From: Sulfopaludibacter sp963835555
Lineage (GTDB): Bacteria; Acidobacteriota; Terriglobia; Bryobacterales; Bryobacteraceae
Assembly (NCBI GenBank): GCA_963835555.1
Contig: CAWIGC010000035.1
Location: 434,001 to 498,000, forward strand
Direction of reading: 5' to 3'
DNA length: 64,000 nucleotides
A program made the position numbers and the translations under genes. Of the stretch, positions 61,472-64,000 are shown piece after piece. Positions within the stretch are counted from its first letter, which is position 1, and each line of letters opens with the position of its first letter. The notes under the pieces were generated by a model. The model did no database searches. It had not been told where the DNA came from and worked only from the letters and a program-made list of their open reading frames with translations.

Positions 61472-64000
61472 TTACTGAATCAGGCCCTGGAATTCGGGGC
61501 TCCCCAGGAAGCCCAACGCGCTGGGGTTCGGCGGCACGGCCGTGCCGATGATCCCCAGCTTTGCCGCGTAGGCGGCCGCCGGATCGTTAAAGACATAGTA
61601 GATGCCGCCCATTCCGGGTGGATTGGTCGCCGCGGACAGCCAGAACGTAAAGCCGCTCTGATCGTAGTCGCGCACCAGAATCGTGTAGTACAGCATGGCT
61701 ACGAACGCGCCGTTGGTGTTGCTCTGGAACGCGGGATCGGTAAAGAGCACGCTGTTCAGAAAATCGAACTTGGACTCTCCCCCATCCAGTTGGGCACCGT
61801 AATTAGTGACTTCGTCCGCCGTCGCCGCGCGCCCCAATCCGTTCTGGATGGCCGTCTGTACAAACGCGGCGCTGGTGACGTTCCCGGCCAGGGTGTCTAC
61901 CATTTGTGCAAGAGATACCGTCCGTTTCCGCAGGGCCGTGGTGACCGAACTCCATTCGGAGAAAGTGGGGAGACGGCCCAGCACCGTATCGTAAATGGAA
62001 AACACGGCGAAGCCGCTGTTCTGGAACTCGGGGCTGCGATAGAAATCGTCAGCCATGATGTTCACGCCCACTCCTGATCCGGTCCAGAATGCCCACCCGC
62101 CGGGATCCGGCTCGCGCCCCAGAATGGTCTGATACAACGCGCGCACCGCCCTCTGGACTTCGGTCTCCGAAGAACCCGCCTGATTTACCGTGAAGATCAT
62201 GCTGACCGGTATCCCCGACATGATGGCATTCACGGTGATATGCGCGGTCTGCGGCAGCGTGGTGGAGTTGGTCAGCATGGAAAGCGCGACGGGGGTGGTA
62301 ACGGCAGTGCCGGTCCCGCTCCCTCCGGAAGTAACCGAGACGCGTCGCGAGTCCGAAGTGGCGCTCCAGGTATCGGCGGAAGTGCAATTCGTCGCATTCA
62401 CGGCGAAACTGGCCGGCAGCGAAGCGAACGTGCCAGAGCCGTTACCCAGGTTCACGCTGCTGGAAGTGATGGAGAACAGGCAGGTGCCCACGGCCGCCTG
62501 CACCACCGTGAAGGTCTGGCCTCCGGCGGTGATGGCGCCTACGCGGGGAGCGCCTGTAGCGTTCGCGGCAATCGAGTAATTTATCGCTCCAGGCCCGCTT
62601 CCCGCGCCGCCTGCGGTAACCGTGAGCCACAACTGGTTGCTCACCGCTGTCCAGGCGCAGGTGCCGCCCGTGTTCATGTTGAAGGCGCCAGACTGGCCGG
62701 CGGCGCCGAAAGGTCCGCCGGCATTGCTCAGCGAGTAAGAGCACAGACCCGCCTGAAAAATGCCAAACCTGGTGTTGCCGACGGGCAGTCCGAGGTTTCT
62801 GGGACCAGCCGTAGAGGCCGGCCCGACCGAAGCGATCACCGTACCGCTGCCCGACCCTGCCGAGCCCGAGGGGAAACTGACCACCGAAGGATAGGGATTG
62901 CCGACAATCCACGGACACCCGTCCGGTGCGATGACGCTGATCGCCACCGTGCCCCCTCCTATCGGCACCGTTCCCATCCCCGGATTCACCGAATACGAGC
63001 AGGAGGAAGCTGCCTGAACCACGGGTATCGCCTGGCCCGCCAGGGTGAGGTTCACGGTGCGTTGGGCCCCCGTGCCGTTGGCCGTGATATTCACTGTCAC
63101 GATGTCCGATCCCGAACTCGCCGCCGCGCTGGAAATAATAGCCCATGGCTGGTCCGCCGCTACGGTCCAACCGCAACCCCCAGGCGCCGTCACCACGTAA
63201 GTGAGCGTTTGTGCCTGGCCATAAATAACCTGTAAACCAGCCGGTTGGACTGCGTAGCTGCAGACCGGGGCGATGTCTTCAATGCGCGTGACAAAAGCGT
63301 TGCGGACCGTTGAGCCCGGTGTGAACGGCGCTCCGGGAAACACGCCCTGCTCAGTTCCGGCCACAAACACATCGCCCGAAGGCGCGATGGCAATGGCATT
63401 AGGTTGCGCCGAGACCGATCCCGTCAGAGCCGTAAAGTAAACCACCGCGGTGCCGCTGGAGTTGATCTTGGTGAGGAATCCCGCTCGGGTGGGTTGCGAT
63501 AGGGCATACGCGATGGAGCCGTTGGCCGGGTCGAAAACGATGCCGGTCACCGCCGAGGTGCCCAAACCCATGCCCGCCGGATTCCAGGTTGCGCCGCCGT
63601 CGGTCGAGATATAGGGAATCGTCAACACGGCCGGAGCCGCAGCCGAACTGGCCGGGAGCGCGTACACAACCGCCGCGTCGGCGGCCGATGCGGTCAGCGC
63701 ACCGGCATTATAAGGGAGGGCTCCCCCTACTGGCGCCCAGGTAGCGCCGCCATCCAACGAAGAATAAATCGTAGGAGTGCCGGCACTGCGATACAGCACC
63801 AGGGAATTCGCCGCCGAAACGGTCAATCCGTTGACCACGCCCGCTAGAGGGGCCAGACCGGTGTTCATGGCATTCCAGGAAGCGCCATGGTCTGTGCTCG
63901 CGAAAACGCCCAGGTTCGTATCCAGGAACAGCGTGCCGTTCGGCGCGGCCAGGAACGAATCCACCGTAAAGGTGCCGGGGCCGGAGAGCGTCGTCCAGGT
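61472..64000 (-). CDS. Secreted propeller/BACON/DUF4214 protein (N-terminus beyond right edge)
   Basis: At least 842 residues; the frame stays open through the right edge (WTTLSGPGTFTVDSFLAAPNG). The N-terminal part holds BNR/sortilin-like blades with S/T-x-D-x-G-x-x-W (STDHGASWNAM, SLDGGATWAP, STDGGATWNP). The middle has four or five BACON-like Ig domains, each starting with C-x-Y/F (CSYAVQPAG, CSYSVNPGMG, CLFSITSSS) and containing WTVAADQPWAIIS-type strands. The last 230 residues are DUF4214-type repeats (ALYQTILGREPDPGGWAFWTG; VLGRLPTFSEW; YYTILVRDYDQSGFTFWL). Typical acidobacterial exported adhesin-like protein. Confidence 0.85.
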   Translation of the reverse strand, partial: TWTTLSGPGTFTVDSFLAAPNGTLFLDTNLGVFASTDHGASWNAMNTGLAPLAGVVNGLTVSAANSLVLYRSAGTPTIYSSLDGGATWAPVGGALPYNAGALTASAADAAVVYALPASSAAAPAVLTIPYISTDGGATWNPAGMGLGTSAVTGIVFDPANGSIAYALSQPTRAGFLTKINSSGTAVVYFTALTGSVSAQPNAIAIAPSGDVFVAGTEQGVFPGAPFTPGSTVRNAFVTRIEDIAPVCSYAVQPAGLQVIYGQAQTLTYVVTAPGGCGWTVAADQPWAIISSAAASSGSDIVTVNITANGTGAQRTVNLTLAGQAIPVVQAASSCSYSVNPGMGTVPIGGGTVAISVIAPDGCPWIVGNPYPSVVSFPSGSAGSGSGTVIASVGPASTAGPRNLGLPVGNTRFGIFQAGLCSYSLSNAGGPFGAAGQSGAFNMNTGGTCAWTAVSNQLWLTVTAGGAGSGPGAINYSIAANATGAPRVGAITAGGQTFTVVQAAVGTCLFSITSSSVNLGNGSGTFASLPASFAVNATNCTSADTWSATSDSRRVSVTSGGSGTGTAVTTPVALSMLTNSTTLPQTAHITVNAIMSGIPVSMIFTVNQAGSSETEVQRAVRALYQTILGREPDPGGWAFWTGSGVGVNIMADDFYRSPEFQNSGFAVFSIYDTVLGRLPTFSEWSSVTTALRKRTVSLAQMVDTLAGNVTSAAFVQTAIQNGLGRAATADEVTNYGAQLDGGESKFDFLNSVLFTDPAFQSNTNGAFVAMLYYTILVRDYDQSGFTFWLSAATNPPGMGGIYYVFNDPAAAYAAKLGIIGTAVPPNPSALGFLGSPEFQGLIQ

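Overview
The window looks like chromosomal DNA of an acidobacterium of the Solibacter/Bryobacter type. This is inferred from high GC and from family content: a carboxypeptidase-regulatory TonB-receptor-like protein coupled to a VWFA-related secreted protein, a BACON/DUF4214 propeller protein, Tat-exported DUF1552 and DUF2961 (GH172) proteins, and PadR-led membrane operons. No rRNA, tRNA, CRISPR array, prophage or transposase was recognised.

Layout. 0-3.5 kb: the end of a GMC oxidoreductase, a START-like exported protein, and a gene-poor stretch with small or broken ORFs. 3.5-7.4 kb: a four-PAS hybrid histidine kinase with its own receiver and Hpt, followed by an Hpt-receiver protein. 7.4-15.2 kb: fatty-acid beta-oxidation (TetR-fadN-fadA-fadE) divergent from a long-chain acyl-CoA synthetase across a shared promoter/operator. 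15.3-21.2 kb: a GH172 enzyme with HEAT repeats, divergent from a PadR operon that ends in a membrane protein carrying an inserted serine beta-lactamase-like domain. 21.3-31.4 kb: mixed single genes (cytidylate kinase-like, nucleoside hydrolase, DUF1552, alginate-lyase-like, large Tat-exported glycosidase-like, archaeal-type riboflavin kinase-like, aldo/keto reductase). 31.7-40.7 kb: a run of nine genes joining trans-4-hydroxyproline catabolism (deaminase, GntR regulator, epimerase, three-subunit D-hydroxyproline dehydrogenase) to L-arabinose catabolism (fucose-isomerase-like protein, ribulokinase, ribulose-5-phosphate 4-epimerase). 40.7-43.2 kb: convergent Xaa-Pro-type peptidase and a second proline-racemase-family enzyme. 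43.2-50.3 kb: gltX-glnS-carbamoyltransferase-kdsD, coupled by three ATGA overlaps, then a PaaK-like ligase. 50.9-64 kb: TPM-domain protein, TonB-receptor-like/VWFA pair, phosphoesterase, TolB-like propeller, aldo/keto reductase and a large secreted propeller protein cut by the right edge.

The most interesting reading is the 31.7-43.2 kb block. Hydroxyproline and L-arabinose occur together in plant extensins and arabinogalactan proteins as Hyp-O-arabinosides, so the operon may be dedicated to their breakdown products. The ara half has its own candidate promoter with a perfect LacI-type operator.

Caution on sequence quality. Many conserved genes are interrupted by single-base frame breaks, clustered at 8.7-11.3 kb and 33.4-36.7 kb. 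The four single-break genes are each exactly one base too long. Residual insertion errors are the simplest explanation, but real decay cannot be excluded from this sequence alone.
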